From assembly GCF_016785945.1 (NCBI RefSeq), contig NZ_JAEMEF010000016.1, forward strand, positions 18,307 to 82,306: a DNA stretch of 64,000 nt, read 5' to 3'. Source of the DNA: Olleya sediminilitoris (GTDB taxonomy: Bacteria; Bacteroidota; Bacteroidia; Flavobacteriales; Flavobacteriaceae). The first letter of the stretch is position 1. The number at the start of each line of letters is the position of its first letter. The notes under the pieces are model-generated. The model saw only the letters and a list, made by a program, of their open reading frames with translations. It was not told the DNA's origin and did not search any database. The translations under genes were made by a program, and so were the position numbers. Positions 25,966 to 34,943 of the stretch are shown here, piece by piece.

Positions 25966-26604
25966 TTAATTAAATGCCTCACGTAAGCATTTTATAAAAT
26001 CTTCTAAAGACCCAATGTCATTGTATAACTGGTTTTCAATCTTCAAAATAGGAATTTTATTAAAATCACTTTTAGGCTTAATAGCTTTAAATTCTTTAAT
26101 TACTTTATTGTAATTAGTGGTGTCTTTATCTAAGTTATATTCGGTGTAATTAATTTTGTTTTTAGTTAAAATGTGTTTAGCATCAGGACATATTAAACAG
26201 TCATTTTTAGTATAAATTACAACGTTTTTATTATGTATTTCTTTGTCTAGTTTAAAATCTACTATTTCATAGTCATTATAAACTTCTAATGCATAAGAGA
26301 CTTCATTTACAACCAAAATGTAGGTGTATTTTCCGGGTTTACCGTTAAGTTTAACCATAGTTAAAACTTTCTTCTTGCTTTTTCCGGCTATGGTTTGTAA
26401 AATTGGACGCTCACTACTACGTCTAAAATCGTTTGTTTCAATTTTTAAAAAAATATCGTAGGATATAGAGTCTGTATTTTCAATAAAAATCTCGTAACGT
26501 TTACCAGTTATTTTTTCAGATAACTTTACATATTTATGATTGTTTTGCGCTAAAGCAGTTAGTGATACTAATGTTATAAGTATTAGAGTTAGGTTTCTTA
26601 TCAT
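25966..26604 (-). CDS. Exported protein with C-terminal glutaredoxin-like domain
   Basis: The 212-residue protein has a signal peptide (cut near TALAQ, residue 20), a beta-rich N-terminal domain of unknown family (about 25-120), and a glutaredoxin/thioredoxin-like C-terminal domain with C136-L-I-C139, followed by the cis-Pro segment FNKIPILKIENQL. It would therefore act on disulfides in the periplasm or on the surface. It is convergent with the TRIC gene. Confidence 0.7.
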   Translation of the reverse strand: MIRNLTLILITLVSLTALAQNNHKYVKLSEKITGKRYEIFIENTDSISYDIFLKIETNDFRRSSERPILQTIAGKSKKKVLTMVKLNGKPGKYTYILVVNEVSYALEVYNDYEIVDFKLDKEIHNKNVVIYTKNDCLICPDAKHILTKNKINYTEYNLDKDTTNYNKVIKEFKAIKPKSDFNKIPILKIENQLYNDIGSLEDFIKCLREAFN

Positions 26605-26642
26605 TTTAAGAGGTTTACAAAGTAAAAGTAACAGATTAAAAT

Positions 26643-26650
26643 TATATTTG
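26643..26650 (+). promoter_or_regulatory. Probable -7 box of the exonuclease gene
   Basis: TATATTTG, a full TAnnTTTG match, 22 nt upstream of the ATG at 26673. Confidence 0.55.
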
Positions 26651-26672
26651 CATAAACCATACCATAATATTT

Positions 26673-27446
26673 ATGTCTTTAAACTTAACAAAACCAATTT
26701 GCTTTTTTGATTTAGAAACCACAGGAATTAACATTACCTCAGATAGAGTTGTAGAGATTTCTATCTTAAAAGTGTTTCCTAATGGTAATAAAGAAAGTAA
26801 AACTTGGTTAGTCAATCCAGAAATGCCAATACCAGCTGAGGTATCAGCTATACATGGAGTAACCGACGAAAGAGTTGCAAACGAGCCAACATTTAAACAA
26901 TTAGCGCCAGAAATTAACGCTATGATTAAAGATGCAGATTTAGCAGGATTTAATTCTAATAGATTTGATATTCCGCTTTTAGCAGAAGAAATGTTGCGTG
27001 CAGATTTAGATTTTGACATGAAAGGTCGTGTTGCTGTCGATGTACAAACTATTTTTCATAAAATGGAACAACGTACATTAAGTGCAGCTTATAAATTTTA
27101 CTGTGACAAAAGTTTAGAAAATGCTCATACAGCCGAAGCTGATACCTTAGCAACTTATGAGGTTTTAAAAGCACAAGTAGAACGTTATGACGAGCTTGAA
27201 AATGACACTAAGTTTTTAGCCGAGTTTAGTTCGCGTAGACGATTTGCAGATTTTGCTGGTTTTATTAGCTTTAACAAAGAAAATCAAGAAGTATTTTCTT
27301 TTGGGAAACATAAAGGAAAACTAGTTACAGAGGTTTTAGATAAAGAACCTGGTTACTTTGGATGGTTGTTAAACGCAGACTTTCCTTTATATACCAAAAA
27401 AGTTTTAACAGCAATTAAGTTAAGAGCTTTAAATAATAAGTTTTAA
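26673..27446 (+). CDS. DnaQ-like 3'-5' exonuclease with DUF3820-like tail
   Basis: The 257 residues start with a DEDDh exonuclease domain: DLETTGI near residue 12, DLAGFNSNRFDIPLLAEE and the final H/D pair in ENAHTAEADTLATYE. A C-terminal module from about residue 207 (FSFGKHKGKLVTEVLDKEPG) resembles the DUF3820/ExoX C-terminal module. The role is likely DNA repair or recombination. An independent protein with a similar module occurs at 44220-44456. Confidence 0.88.
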   Translation: MSLNLTKPICFFDLETTGINITSDRVVEISILKVFPNGNKESKTWLVNPEMPIPAEVSAIHGVTDERVANEPTFKQLAPEINAMIKDADLAGFNSNRFDIPLLAEEMLRADLDFDMKGRVAVDVQTIFHKMEQRTLSAAYKFYCDKSLENAHTAEADTLATYEVLKAQVERYDELENDTKFLAEFSSRRRFADFAGFISFNKENQEVFSFGKHKGKLVTEVLDKEPGYFGWLLNADFPLYTKKVLTAIKLRALNNKF

Positions 27447-27502
27447 CCAGATTTACATATTTCAATCAATAATTACAAACAGTGTTTTAAATACATAAGT
27501 AT

Positions 27503-28114
27503 ATGAAATTAATTTGCATAGGTCGTAATTACACAGACCATATCAAAGAGTTAGAAAACGAAAAACCTACAGATCCAGTAGTGTTTATTAAATCTGATAA
27601 TGCTATACTTTTAAAAAAACAACCATTTTTTATTCCCGATTTTTCAAACGAAATTCATTACGAATTAGAAGTTTTGGTAAAAATTAATAAGTTAGGAAAA
27701 CACATTGATAAAAAATTTGCACACAAATATTATGACCAATTAAGTGTCGGAATAGATTTTACTGCACGCGATTTACAAAAAAAATTAAAAGACAAAGGTT
27801 TGCCTTGGGAAAAAGCTAAATCCTTTGATGGAGCAGCAGTAGTAGGACAATGGATTGATAAGTCTGAAGTTGCACATGTTGATAATCTTAATTTTAGGTT
27901 AGAAAAAAATGAAACTGTGGTACAAACCGCAAATACTAATTTAATGTTGTGGAAAATTGACGAATTAATAGAATATGTCTCAAAATATTTTACTTTAAAG
28001 ATTGGAGACATTATATTTACAGGAACACCAGCTGGAGTTGGCAAGGTAGTTGCCAATGATAAATTAAAAGGATTTCTTGAAGATAAAGAGTTATTTTCAA
28101 TAACAGTAAAATAA
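27503..28114 (+). CDS. Fumarylacetoacetate hydrolase family protein
   Basis: The 203-residue protein has the FAH fold: IGRNYTDHIKELENEKP at the start, the metal-ligand region IHYELEVLVKIN (E-x-E), DFTARDLQ and GDIIFTGTPAGVG near the end. FAH-family enzymes cleave or decarboxylate keto acids and need a divalent metal. It is followed immediately by an Hpt gene (stop and start adjacent), so the two and cinA form an operon. Confidence 0.9.
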   Translation: MKLICIGRNYTDHIKELENEKPTDPVVFIKSDNAILLKKQPFFIPDFSNEIHYELEVLVKINKLGKHIDKKFAHKYYDQLSVGIDFTARDLQKKLKDKGLPWEKAKSFDGAAVVGQWIDKSEVAHVDNLNFRLEKNETVVQTANTNLMLWKIDELIEYVSKYFTLKIGDIIFTGTPAGVGKVVANDKLKGFLEDKELFSITVK

Positions 28115-28456
28115 ATGGAACAACATTACAAATTACATAGAATTAAAGAGTTAGCAGATAATGATCAAGATTTTATATTAGCCTTAGCTTCCACATTTAT
28201 AGAGGAAGTGCCAGGAGATGCTAAAGTGTTGGAAATAGCAGTAAATAACGAAAACTATTTGCTAGCCTATCAAACTGCTCATAAAATGAAACCTACTGTG
28301 GATTTATTTGAACTAGGTGTATTAGACGACCTAATTGAAGTTCAAGATTGGGGTAAGTTTGAACAAAAAGATAAAGATATTTCTGAAAAACTACAAATCG
28401 TTTTAGATGCAGTAGATAGAACAACTAAAGAAATAATACAAGATTTTAAATTGTAA
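28115..28456 (+). CDS. Histidine phosphotransfer (Hpt) domain protein
   Basis: The 113-residue protein is a stand-alone Hpt four-helix domain. The phospho-acceptor site is the His in AYQTAHKMKPTVDLFEL. It would relay a phosphoryl group between a sensor kinase and a response regulator, but no kinase is nearby. It starts directly after the FAH stop and overlaps the cinA start by one nucleotide. Confidence 0.85.
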   Translation: MEQHYKLHRIKELADNDQDFILALASTFIEEVPGDAKVLEIAVNNENYLLAYQTAHKMKPTVDLFELGVLDDLIEVQDWGKFEQKDKDISEKLQIVLDAVDRTTKEIIQDFKL

Positions 28457-29706
28457 TGCAAGCCGAAATAATTACAATAGGTGACGAGATACTTATTGGC
28501 CAAATCATAGATACCAATTCTGCATTTATAGGTAAAGCCTTAAACTCAATTGGTGTATCTGTGTATCAAATCACCTCTATTCAGGATGAAAAGCAGCACT
28601 TGCTTAAAGCTTTTGCTGAAGCAGAACAAAATGCTGATATTATTATCATTACAGGAGGTTTAGGACCAACTAAAGATGATATTACAAAACATACATTAAC
28701 CGAGTATTTTAATGATGTTTTAGTACAAAACAATCAAGTTTTACAACATGTAGAACAGTTGTTTAAAAAATACATCAATCAGCCCATTTCAGATCTTAAT
28801 AAACAACAAGCATTAGTGCCATCTAAGGCTAAAGTGTTAAACAATCGTTTTGGGACAGCACCAGGAATGTGGTTAGAAAAAGGCAATAAAACGTTTATAT
28901 CACTTCCAGGAGTGCCTTATGAGATGAAAGCCTTAATTGATAATGAAGTCCTACCAAATTTAGCCGAAAAATACAAAAGACCATTTATCTTACATAAAAC
29001 TATTTTAACTTATGGTTTAGGTGAAAGTGTTGTTGCAGAACGTATTGAAGCTATTGAAGACGCATTACCTAAACATATAAAGTTAGCCTATCTGCCAACA
29101 TTAGGAGCAGTTAGATTAAGATTATCTGGTAAAGGTGAAGATGAAGCTGTTTTAGCTAAAGATATAGAGATACAGGTTAAAAAAATCTTACCATTAATTC
29201 AAGATATATTTGTTGGTTTTCAAAATAATAATGAAGGTTTAGAACTTATAATTGCTAAACAATTAGCTAAAATGGGAAAAACTTTGGCTTTAGCCGAAAG
29301 TTGTACAGGAGGAAAATTATCCGAGAAATTTACATCTCATTCTGGTGCATCAGCATTTTATAAAGGTGCAGTTGTTAGTTATGCTACGCAAACTAAAATT
29401 GATGTTTTAGACGTTTCTGAAACATTAATTAATCAGTATTCGGTAGTAAGTGAGCAAGTTGCAAAAGCTATGGCAACTAATGTTAGACAAAAATTAAAAT
29501 CTGATTTTGCAATTGCTACTACAGGAAACGCAGGACCAACAAAAGGAGATAGTGATGCTGAGGTAGGTACTGTTTTTATAGCTATAGCTACAAAAGACAA
29601 GGTTCAAGCTTTTGAGTTTAGTATGGGAAACCACAGAGAACGCGTCATAAATAAAACCGTAAATAAAGCATTAGAGTTGTTTCAAAAAGAAATTTTTGAA
29701 AATTAA
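28456..29706 (+). CDS. cinA: CinA: competence/damage-inducible protein, NMN deamidase family
   Basis: CinA proteins combine an N-terminal MoaB-like domain (ITIGDEILIGQIIDTNSAFI near residue 5, IITGGLGPTKDDITKH) with a C-terminal nicotinamide-mononucleotide deamidase domain (AESCTGGKLSEKF). At 416 residues it is the full two-domain form. It is translationally coupled to the Hpt gene. Confidence 0.93.
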   Translation: MQAEIITIGDEILIGQIIDTNSAFIGKALNSIGVSVYQITSIQDEKQHLLKAFAEAEQNADIIIITGGLGPTKDDITKHTLTEYFNDVLVQNNQVLQHVEQLFKKYINQPISDLNKQQALVPSKAKVLNNRFGTAPGMWLEKGNKTFISLPGVPYEMKALIDNEVLPNLAEKYKRPFILHKTILTYGLGESVVAERIEAIEDALPKHIKLAYLPTLGAVRLRLSGKGEDEAVLAKDIEIQVKKILPLIQDIFVGFQNNNEGLELIIAKQLAKMGKTLALAESCTGGKLSEKFTSHSGASAFYKGAVVSYATQTKIDVLDVSETLINQYSVVSEQVAKAMATNVRQKLKSDFAIATTGNAGPTKGDSDAEVGTVFIAIATKDKVQAFEFSMGNHRERVINKTVNKALELFQKEIFEN

Positions 29707-29717
29707 TTACAAACATA

Positions 29718-29747
29718 TTGTCAGATAGTAAAAAATTAGTATATTTG
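29718..29747 (+). promoter_or_regulatory. Promoter of the rpmB operon
   Basis: TTG at 29718-29720, a 19-nt spacer and TATATTTG at 29740-29747 form the best Bacteroidota-type promoter in the window, 40 nt upstream of rpmB. Confidence 0.8.
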
Positions 29748-29787
29748 CACCTCGATTTTTAATAACATATTTTAAAGATATATAGTA

Positions 29788-30024
29788 ATGTCAAGAGTTT
29801 GTGAACTTACAGGAAAGAAGGCAATGGTTGGAAACAACGTGTCTCACGCAAAGAATAGAACTAAGCGTACATTTGATGCTAATTTAATTAAAAAACGTTT
29901 TTATATTCCTGAAGAAGATCAGTGGATTACTTTAAAGATATCTACATCAGCGTTAAAAACAATTAATAAAATCGGTATCTCAGCTGCTTTGAAAAGAGCT
30001 AGAGCTAACGGATTTGTAAAATAA
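29788..30024 (+). CDS. rpmB: Ribosomal protein bL28
   Basis: This is a 78-residue large-subunit ribosomal protein with the L28 start [20 protein letters not shown] and the middle [11 protein letters not shown]. It heads a run of small ribosome-related genes with rpmG and DUF4295 that leads to ftsY. Confidence 0.97.
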   Translation: MSRVCELTGKKAMVGNNVSHAKNRTKRTFDANLIKKRFYIPEEDQWITLKISTSALKTINKIGISAALKRARANGFVK

Positions 30025-30053
30025 TTACCCAAAAGGTAAAAATAATAATTATT

Positions 30054-30236
30054 ATGGCAAAGAAAGGTAATAGAGTACAAGTAATATTAGAGTGCACAGA
30101 GCACAAAGAGTCTGGAAAGCCAGGAACGTCTCGTTATATTACAACGAAGAACAAAAAGAATACACCTGATAGAATGGAAATTAAAAAATTCAATCCTATC
30201 TTGAAGAAAATGACTGTTCATAAAGAAATTAAATAA
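30054..30236 (+). CDS. rpmG: Ribosomal protein bL33
   Basis: The 60-residue protein shows the L33 pattern: [37 protein letters not shown] and [14 protein letters not shown]. The usual C-terminal zinc-type Cys pairs are absent, so this is the Cys-free form. It lies 29 nt after rpmB. Confidence 0.96.
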   Translation: MAKKGNRVQVILECTEHKESGKPGTSRYITTKNKKNTPDRMEIKKFNPILKKMTVHKEIK

Positions 30237-30274
30237 TATTCTTTATTTATTAAAGAAATAAAAAATATACAGAA

Positions 30275-30427
30275 ATGGCAAAAAAATCAGTAGCATCATT
30301 ACAGACAGGATCAAAAAGATTATCTAAAGCTATAAAAATGGTTAAGTCTCCAAAAACAGGAGCTTACATGTTTGTAGAGTCTATTATGGCACCAGAATTA
30401 GTAAAAGATTTCTTAAACAAGAAATAA
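30275..30427 (+). CDS. DUF4295 protein
   Basis: This 50-residue gene has its ATG at 30275 and TAA at 30425-30427. It begins MAKKSVASLQTGSKRLSKAI and contains KSPKTGAYMFVESIMAP. DUF4295 proteins are basic, Bacteroidota-specific and always seen after rpmB-rpmG, so a ribosome-linked role is likely but not shown. Confidence 0.9.
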   Translation: MAKKSVASLQTGSKRLSKAIKMVKSPKTGAYMFVESIMAPELVKDFLNKK

Positions 30428-30450
30428 GTTTTACTTCTTAAAAGTATTAT

Positions 30451-30484
30451 TAAGCTGCTTTCCTACAGGAAGTGGCTTTTTTGT
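30451..30484 (+). terminator. Intrinsic terminator after DUF4295
   Basis: An imperfect stem (AAGCTGC-TTCC / GGAA-GTGGCTT with one bulge) and a T-run. It would separate the ribosomal genes from ftsY. Confidence 0.65.
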
Positions 30485-30594
30485 TTTTAAAATATTACGT
30501 TTCTTTACACTCATAAAACTATGACAATGTAGCAGTAATTAAAATTAGGCTTCATAATTGTTATAAATCAACCAAACCAAATAATAAAAAACAG

Positions 30595-31569
30595 ATGAGT
30601 TTTTTTAAAAAAATATTTTCTTCAGAAAAAAAAGAAACCCTAGATAAAGGACTAGAAAAATCAAGTACAAGCTTTTTAGGTAAGCTTACTAAGGCTGTTG
30701 CTGGTAAATCTAAAGTAGATGATACTGTTTTAGATAACCTAGAAGAGGTTTTAGTCTCTAGTGATGTTGGTGTAAATACAACCTTAAAAATTATTGATCG
30801 TATAGAAGCTAGAGTAGCTAAAGATAAATACTTAGGTACTGACGAGCTAAATAAGATATTAAGAGAAGAAATCGCTGGATTATTGTCAGAAACAAATTCT
30901 GGTGAAGATACCGAGTATAAAGTACCTGTTTTACCAAAGCAAGCAGATGGAACCAAAACCCCATATGTTTTAATGGTTGTAGGTGTTAATGGTGTTGGTA
31001 AAACTACAACAATCGGAAAGTTGGCATACCAATTCAAAAAACAAGGATTAAAAGTTGTCCTAGGTGCAGCAGATACTTTTAGAGCAGCAGCTATAGATCA
31101 GTTACAGGTTTGGGCTGATCGTGTAGATGTACCAATGGTCCGTCAAGATATGGGAAGTGATCCTGCTTCTGTTGCATTTGATGCTTTACAATCTGGTGTT
31201 AATCAAGAGGCAGACGTTATTATTATTGATACAGCAGGTCGTTTACATAATAAAGTTAATTTAATGAATGAGTTAACTAAAGTTAAACGTGTCATGCAAA
31301 AAGTTGTTGGTGATGCACCACATGATGTATTATTAGTTTTAGATGGTAGTACAGGTCAAAATGCTTTTGAGCAAGCTAAGCAATTTACTGCTGCAACAGA
31401 GGTTACTAGCCTTGCAGTTACTAAATTAGATGGTACAGCTAAAGGTGGAGTGGTAATTGGTATTAGTGATCAATTTCAAATTCCTGTAAAATATATTGGT
31501 GTTGGAGAAGGTATTGAAGACTTACAAGTCTTTAACAAATTTGAGTTTGTAGATTCATTTTTCAAATAA
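30595..31569 (+). CDS. ftsY: Signal recognition particle receptor FtsY
   Basis: FtsY docks SRP-ribosome complexes at the membrane. The 324 residues have the NG domains: GVNGVGKTTTIGKLAYQ (P-loop), ADTFRAAAIDQLQVWADR, DTAGRLHN and TKLDGTAKGGV. The acidic N-terminal domain is short. Only 2 nt separate it from the next gene. Confidence 0.97.
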   Translation: MSFFKKIFSSEKKETLDKGLEKSSTSFLGKLTKAVAGKSKVDDTVLDNLEEVLVSSDVGVNTTLKIIDRIEARVAKDKYLGTDELNKILREEIAGLLSETNSGEDTEYKVPVLPKQADGTKTPYVLMVVGVNGVGKTTTIGKLAYQFKKQGLKVVLGAADTFRAAAIDQLQVWADRVDVPMVRQDMGSDPASVAFDALQSGVNQEADVIIIDTAGRLHNKVNLMNELTKVKRVMQKVVGDAPHDVLLVLDGSTGQNAFEQAKQFTAATEVTSLAVTKLDGTAKGGVVIGISDQFQIPVKYIGVGEGIEDLQVFNKFEFVDSFFK

Positions 31570-31571
31570 AC

Positions 31572-31910
31572 ATGACTTTTAATTCTGATCGGATTTTTAG
31601 AATCATTACTGTATTTGTAATACTTTATTTATTAGTAACAATTGGTAGTAATATAGTTTTTGCTGTAAGTTCATTTTTACAACCAAAAAGTCCATTAATT
31701 CCTGAAAAATTAATTTACTATTCGCTTTTTCCTTTAATATTTTTAATACCGTTTTTTGCGTTTTGTGTTTGGTATTGTTGGAAAAGTCTATTTAAAGAAA
31801 CAATTAATAAGGTGGTAATTACTTTGATATTTGCAATTTGTTTATTCTATTTTTTCTGCCCTAATATTGTATTTGATGGACTATATAGTATTAACCCTTA
31901 TAGAGTATAA
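31572..31910 (+). CDS. Small membrane protein of unknown function
   Basis: The 112-residue protein has three hydrophobic helices (about residues 9-33, 47-70 and 80-98) and no motif I recognise. It starts 2 nt after the ftsY stop, so it is probably expressed with it. It is convergent with a serine hydrolase gene with a 5-nt gap. Confidence 0.65.
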   Translation: MTFNSDRIFRIITVFVILYLLVTIGSNIVFAVSSFLQPKSPLIPEKLIYYSLFPLIFLIPFFAFCVWYCWKSLFKETINKVVITLIFAICLFYFFCPNIVFDGLYSINPYRV

Positions 31911-31915
31911 ATTTA

Positions 31916-32992
31916 TTAATTAAATACGTTATTTAATTTTTCCCAAAGCTCATTGTCATAATTTGATAAAGCAAAATTTGAGGCGTCAGCTGCTTCTCCC
32001 ATTCTCACAATAACCAAATCTTTACTAGGTACAATGTATATCTTTTGGTCATTTTTACCCAAAGCACAGTACATATCACTTGGACCATTGGGAATTAATT
32101 CACCTGGAAACTCAAACTGAGTTTGAGGTAGATGAAAACTTGACTTTCCATTTAACCACCATAAATAACCATAAGATTTATTAATGTTTTGTGATGTGTT
32201 TGTAGCTTCATTTAAAAAAGATTCTGACACAATTTGTGTGTTGTCCCATTTTCCATTGGCATATGTCATTAACCCAAATCTTGCCATACTTCGTGTATTA
32301 CTCCAATACACGCTTAAGTCATCTAGATTAAACCAACTACCTGACATACCAATTTTATTTTTTAAGTTTTCATCAAAATAATCAGACCAACTTTGATTAC
32401 TAACTGTAGCAATAACATCCTGTAATTTGACGTATACATTGTGGTATGCCCAACGATTGTTAGCGTCTGCAACATATTGTAAGTTTTCTGGAGCAGCACT
32501 ATCGCCTAATGTATCATCTAATCCTGAGGTCATAGATAATAAATTAGTGCAAGTAATTAAATTTTCTTTATCAATTGTAATGTTAGTCCAACCTGTGCCT
32601 AAATAATCGGATACTTTATTATTAATATCTAACAATCCTTGGTCTTGAGCAATACCAGTTACAGTTGTAGTTAATGTTTTTCCTGCACTTGCCCAATACC
32701 ATCCTGAAGTTTCGGTATGATCATTAAAATAAGCTTCCCAAGCTATTTTTCCTTTATGCAAAATTATAAATGACTTTGTGTTTGAACTATTTAAAAAATC
32801 TGATAGTTCAGTCAATGCAGACGTATTCCATTGTAAATCTAATGGACTTACAGTGTCCCAAGTTTCCGAATTTAAAGGTGGAAAATATATAGATTCTGTT
32901 TCTTCAATTTCATTCAAAACAGTTTCATCTTCAGAAGAGCAACTTAAACTCATGAAAATTAGTAAACTAAGTGTTAAATAGGTTAGTCTCAT
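31916..32992 (-). CDS. Serine hydrolase, beta-lactamase class C family lipoprotein
   Basis: The 358-residue protein has a lipoprotein signal (MSLSC, Cys18) and the class C/DD-peptidase fold with the SxxK nucleophile S102-A-G-K105 in WASAGKTLTT and a Tyr-x-Asn in WAYHN. Such proteins are usually esterases or peptidases of the envelope rather than true beta-lactamases. Substrate is not predictable. Confidence 0.87.
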   Translation of the reverse strand: MRLTYLTLSLLIFMSLSCSSEDETVLNEIEETESIYFPPLNSETWDTVSPLDLQWNTSALTELSDFLNSSNTKSFIILHKGKIAWEAYFNDHTETSGWYWASAGKTLTTTVTGIAQDQGLLDINNKVSDYLGTGWTNITIDKENLITCTNLLSMTSGLDDTLGDSAAPENLQYVADANNRWAYHNVYVKLQDVIATVSNQSWSDYFDENLKNKIGMSGSWFNLDDLSVYWSNTRSMARFGLMTYANGKWDNTQIVSESFLNEATNTSQNINKSYGYLWWLNGKSSFHLPQTQFEFPGELIPNGPSDMYCALGKNDQKIYIVPSKDLVIVRMGEAADASNFALSNYDNELWEKLNNVFN

Positions 32993-33061
32993 AGTATTAG
33001 TTTTCTTTTTTACTAATATAAATCAAAATGTTTTAATATCAGTTATTTTAAAATTAGATAG

Positions 33062-33069
33062 TATCTTTG
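33062..33069 (+). promoter_or_regulatory. Probable -7 box of rimO
   Basis: TATCTTTG matches TAnnTTTG and lies 17 nt upstream of the rimO ATG. The -33 region is degenerate. Confidence 0.55.
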
Positions 33070-33086
33070 CAGTCCAAATTTGAGGT

Positions 33087-34391
33087 ATGAGAACAAAATC
33101 ACTTAAAAAGAACAAAATCAACGTAATAACTTTAGGTTGTAGTAAAAATGTTTACGATAGCGAAGTCCTAATGGGACAATTAAAAGCTAACGGAAAAGAA
33201 GTTGTGCATGAGGAAGAAGGTAATGTAGTAGTGATTAATACTTGTGGCTTTATTAATAATGCCAAAGAAGAAAGTGTGAACACTATTTTAGAGTACATGC
33301 AAAAAAAGGAAGAAGGTGAAGTAGATAAGGTATTTGTTACAGGTTGTTTAAGTGAAAGATATAAGCCAGATTTACAAAAGGATATTCCTAATGTTGATCA
33401 ATATTTTGGAACTACAGAATTACCAGGATTATTAAAAGCATTGGGTGCAGATTATAAACATGAGTTAATTGGTGAGCGTCTTACAACGACACCAAAAAAT
33501 TATGCGTATCTAAAAATTGCTGAAGGTTGTGATAGACCATGCAGTTTTTGTGCTATACCATTAATGAGAGGTAAGCACAAGTCTACACCTATCGAAAATT
33601 TAGTGACTGAAGCTGAAAAATTAGCAGCCAATGGAGTTAAAGAATTAATTTTAATAGCTCAAGATTTAACATATTATGGTTTAGATTTATACAAAAAACG
33701 AAACTTAGCTGAGTTATTAGAAAATCTAGTTAAGGTTGAAGGTATAGAATGGATTAGACTGCATTATGCCTTTCCTACTGGTTTTCCGATGGATGTTTTA
33801 GATTTAATGAAACGTGAACCTAAAATTTGTAATTATCTTGATATACCATTACAACACATTAGTGATGATTTATTAAAAAGTATGCGTCGTGGAACAACAA
33901 AAGCTAAAACGACTAATTTAATAGAGCAGTTTAGAGCAAAAGTGCCAGAAATGACTATTAGAACGACATTAATTGTTGGTTATCCAGGTGAAACTGAAGC
34001 TCATTTTCAAGAATTAAAACAATGGGTAAAAGACATGCGTTTTGAACGTTTAGGTTGTTTTACTTATTCTCATGAAGAAAATACACATGCTTATAATCTT
34101 GAAGATGACGTTTCTCAAGAGGTTAAGCAGGATCGTGCAAATCAAATAATGGAAGTACAATCTCAAATTTCTTGGGAATTAAATCAAGAAAAAATAGGTG
34201 ATACATTTAAAGTAGTCATAGATCGTAAAGAAGGAAACTATTTTGTTGGTCGTACAGAGTTTGATAGTCCAGATGTGGATAATGAAGTATTAATTGATGC
34301 TACTGAAACCTATTTAAAAACTGGTGAATATTACACAATTAAAGTTACTGAAGCTGAAGATTTTGATCTTTACGGTGAAATTGTAAACTAA
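33087..34391 (+). CDS. rimO: Ribosomal protein uS12 methylthiotransferase RimO
   Basis: RimO is a radical-SAM enzyme that adds a methylthio group to an Asp of ribosomal protein S12. The 434-residue protein has the N-terminal UPF0004 domain with C18, C53 and C87, the radical-SAM motif C148-x3-C152-x2-C155 (GCDRPCSFCAIP) and a C-terminal TRAM domain. All six cluster ligands are present. Confidence 0.95.
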   Translation: MRTKSLKKNKINVITLGCSKNVYDSEVLMGQLKANGKEVVHEEEGNVVVINTCGFINNAKEESVNTILEYMQKKEEGEVDKVFVTGCLSERYKPDLQKDIPNVDQYFGTTELPGLLKALGADYKHELIGERLTTTPKNYAYLKIAEGCDRPCSFCAIPLMRGKHKSTPIENLVTEAEKLAANGVKELILIAQDLTYYGLDLYKKRNLAELLENLVKVEGIEWIRLHYAFPTGFPMDVLDLMKREPKICNYLDIPLQHISDDLLKSMRRGTTKAKTTNLIEQFRAKVPEMTIRTTLIVGYPGETEAHFQELKQWVKDMRFERLGCFTYSHEENTHAYNLEDDVSQEVKQDRANQIMEVQSQISWELNQEKIGDTFKVVIDRKEGNYFVGRTEFDSPDVDNEVLIDATETYLKTGEYYTIKVTEAEDFDLYGEIVN

Positions 34392-34416
34392 AAACAACTT
34401 AAGCTTTTTAATTAGT

Positions 34417-34446
34417 TTGGTTACTAAGTACAAAAAAGTATATTTA
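34417..34446 (+). promoter_or_regulatory. Promoter of the DUF4878-like lipoprotein gene
   Basis: TTG (34417-34419), a 19-nt spacer and TATATTTA (34439-34446) match the consensus with one mismatch at the last base. The ATG follows 22 nt later. Confidence 0.6.
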
Positions 34447-34467
34447 CAAAAATAAAACAATCAAAAA

Positions 34468-34938
34468 ATGAAAAAACCAATTTTTAAAACTCTTTTACTA
34501 GCTTGCTTTTTAGTGTTAACAGCATGTGGAGGAGGAGGTCCTGAAGGAGCTACAATTAACTTTTTAGAAGCTATGTATTCTGGAGATTTTGAAACCGCTA
34601 AAGAATACGCGACTACAGACACAAAGTCTATGTTAACAATGCTAGAGTCTTTTGGAGCAAAAGACCAATTTGCTGATAAAATGAAAGAAACAGATATTGA
34701 TTTTGAAGTTGTAGACACTAAAATTGATGGTGATAAAGCTGTTTGTACTGTTAAAATGTCAAGTAGCAAAGAAGAAAAAGATCAAGACATGCCAATAAAT
34801 CTTGAAAAGCAAGATGGGAAATGGTTGGTAAATATGGATAAAGAGTCTATGAATAAAGAAGGAATGGGTAACCAAAATAAAGAAACAGGAAACCCTAGTA
34901 TGGATTATGAGGAGGATGAAGTTGAAACTGAAGACTAA
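34468..34938 (+). CDS. DUF4878-like lipoprotein
   Basis: The 156-residue protein has a lipoprotein signal (VLTAC, Cys19), a Gly-rich linker GGGGPEGATINFLEAMYSG and a compact NTF2-like body (FETAKEYATTDTK, VVDTKIDGDKAVCTVKM, EKQDGKWLVNMDKE), matching DUF4878/NTF2-like lipoproteins. The tail is acidic and low in complexity. It lies 5 nt before the next gene. Confidence 0.78.
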   Translation: MKKPIFKTLLLACFLVLTACGGGGPEGATINFLEAMYSGDFETAKEYATTDTKSMLTMLESFGAKDQFADKMKETDIDFEVVDTKIDGDKAVCTVKMSSSKEEKDQDMPINLEKQDGKWLVNMDKESMNKEGMGNQNKETGNPSMDYEEDEVETED

Positions 34939-34943
34939 CTTAA

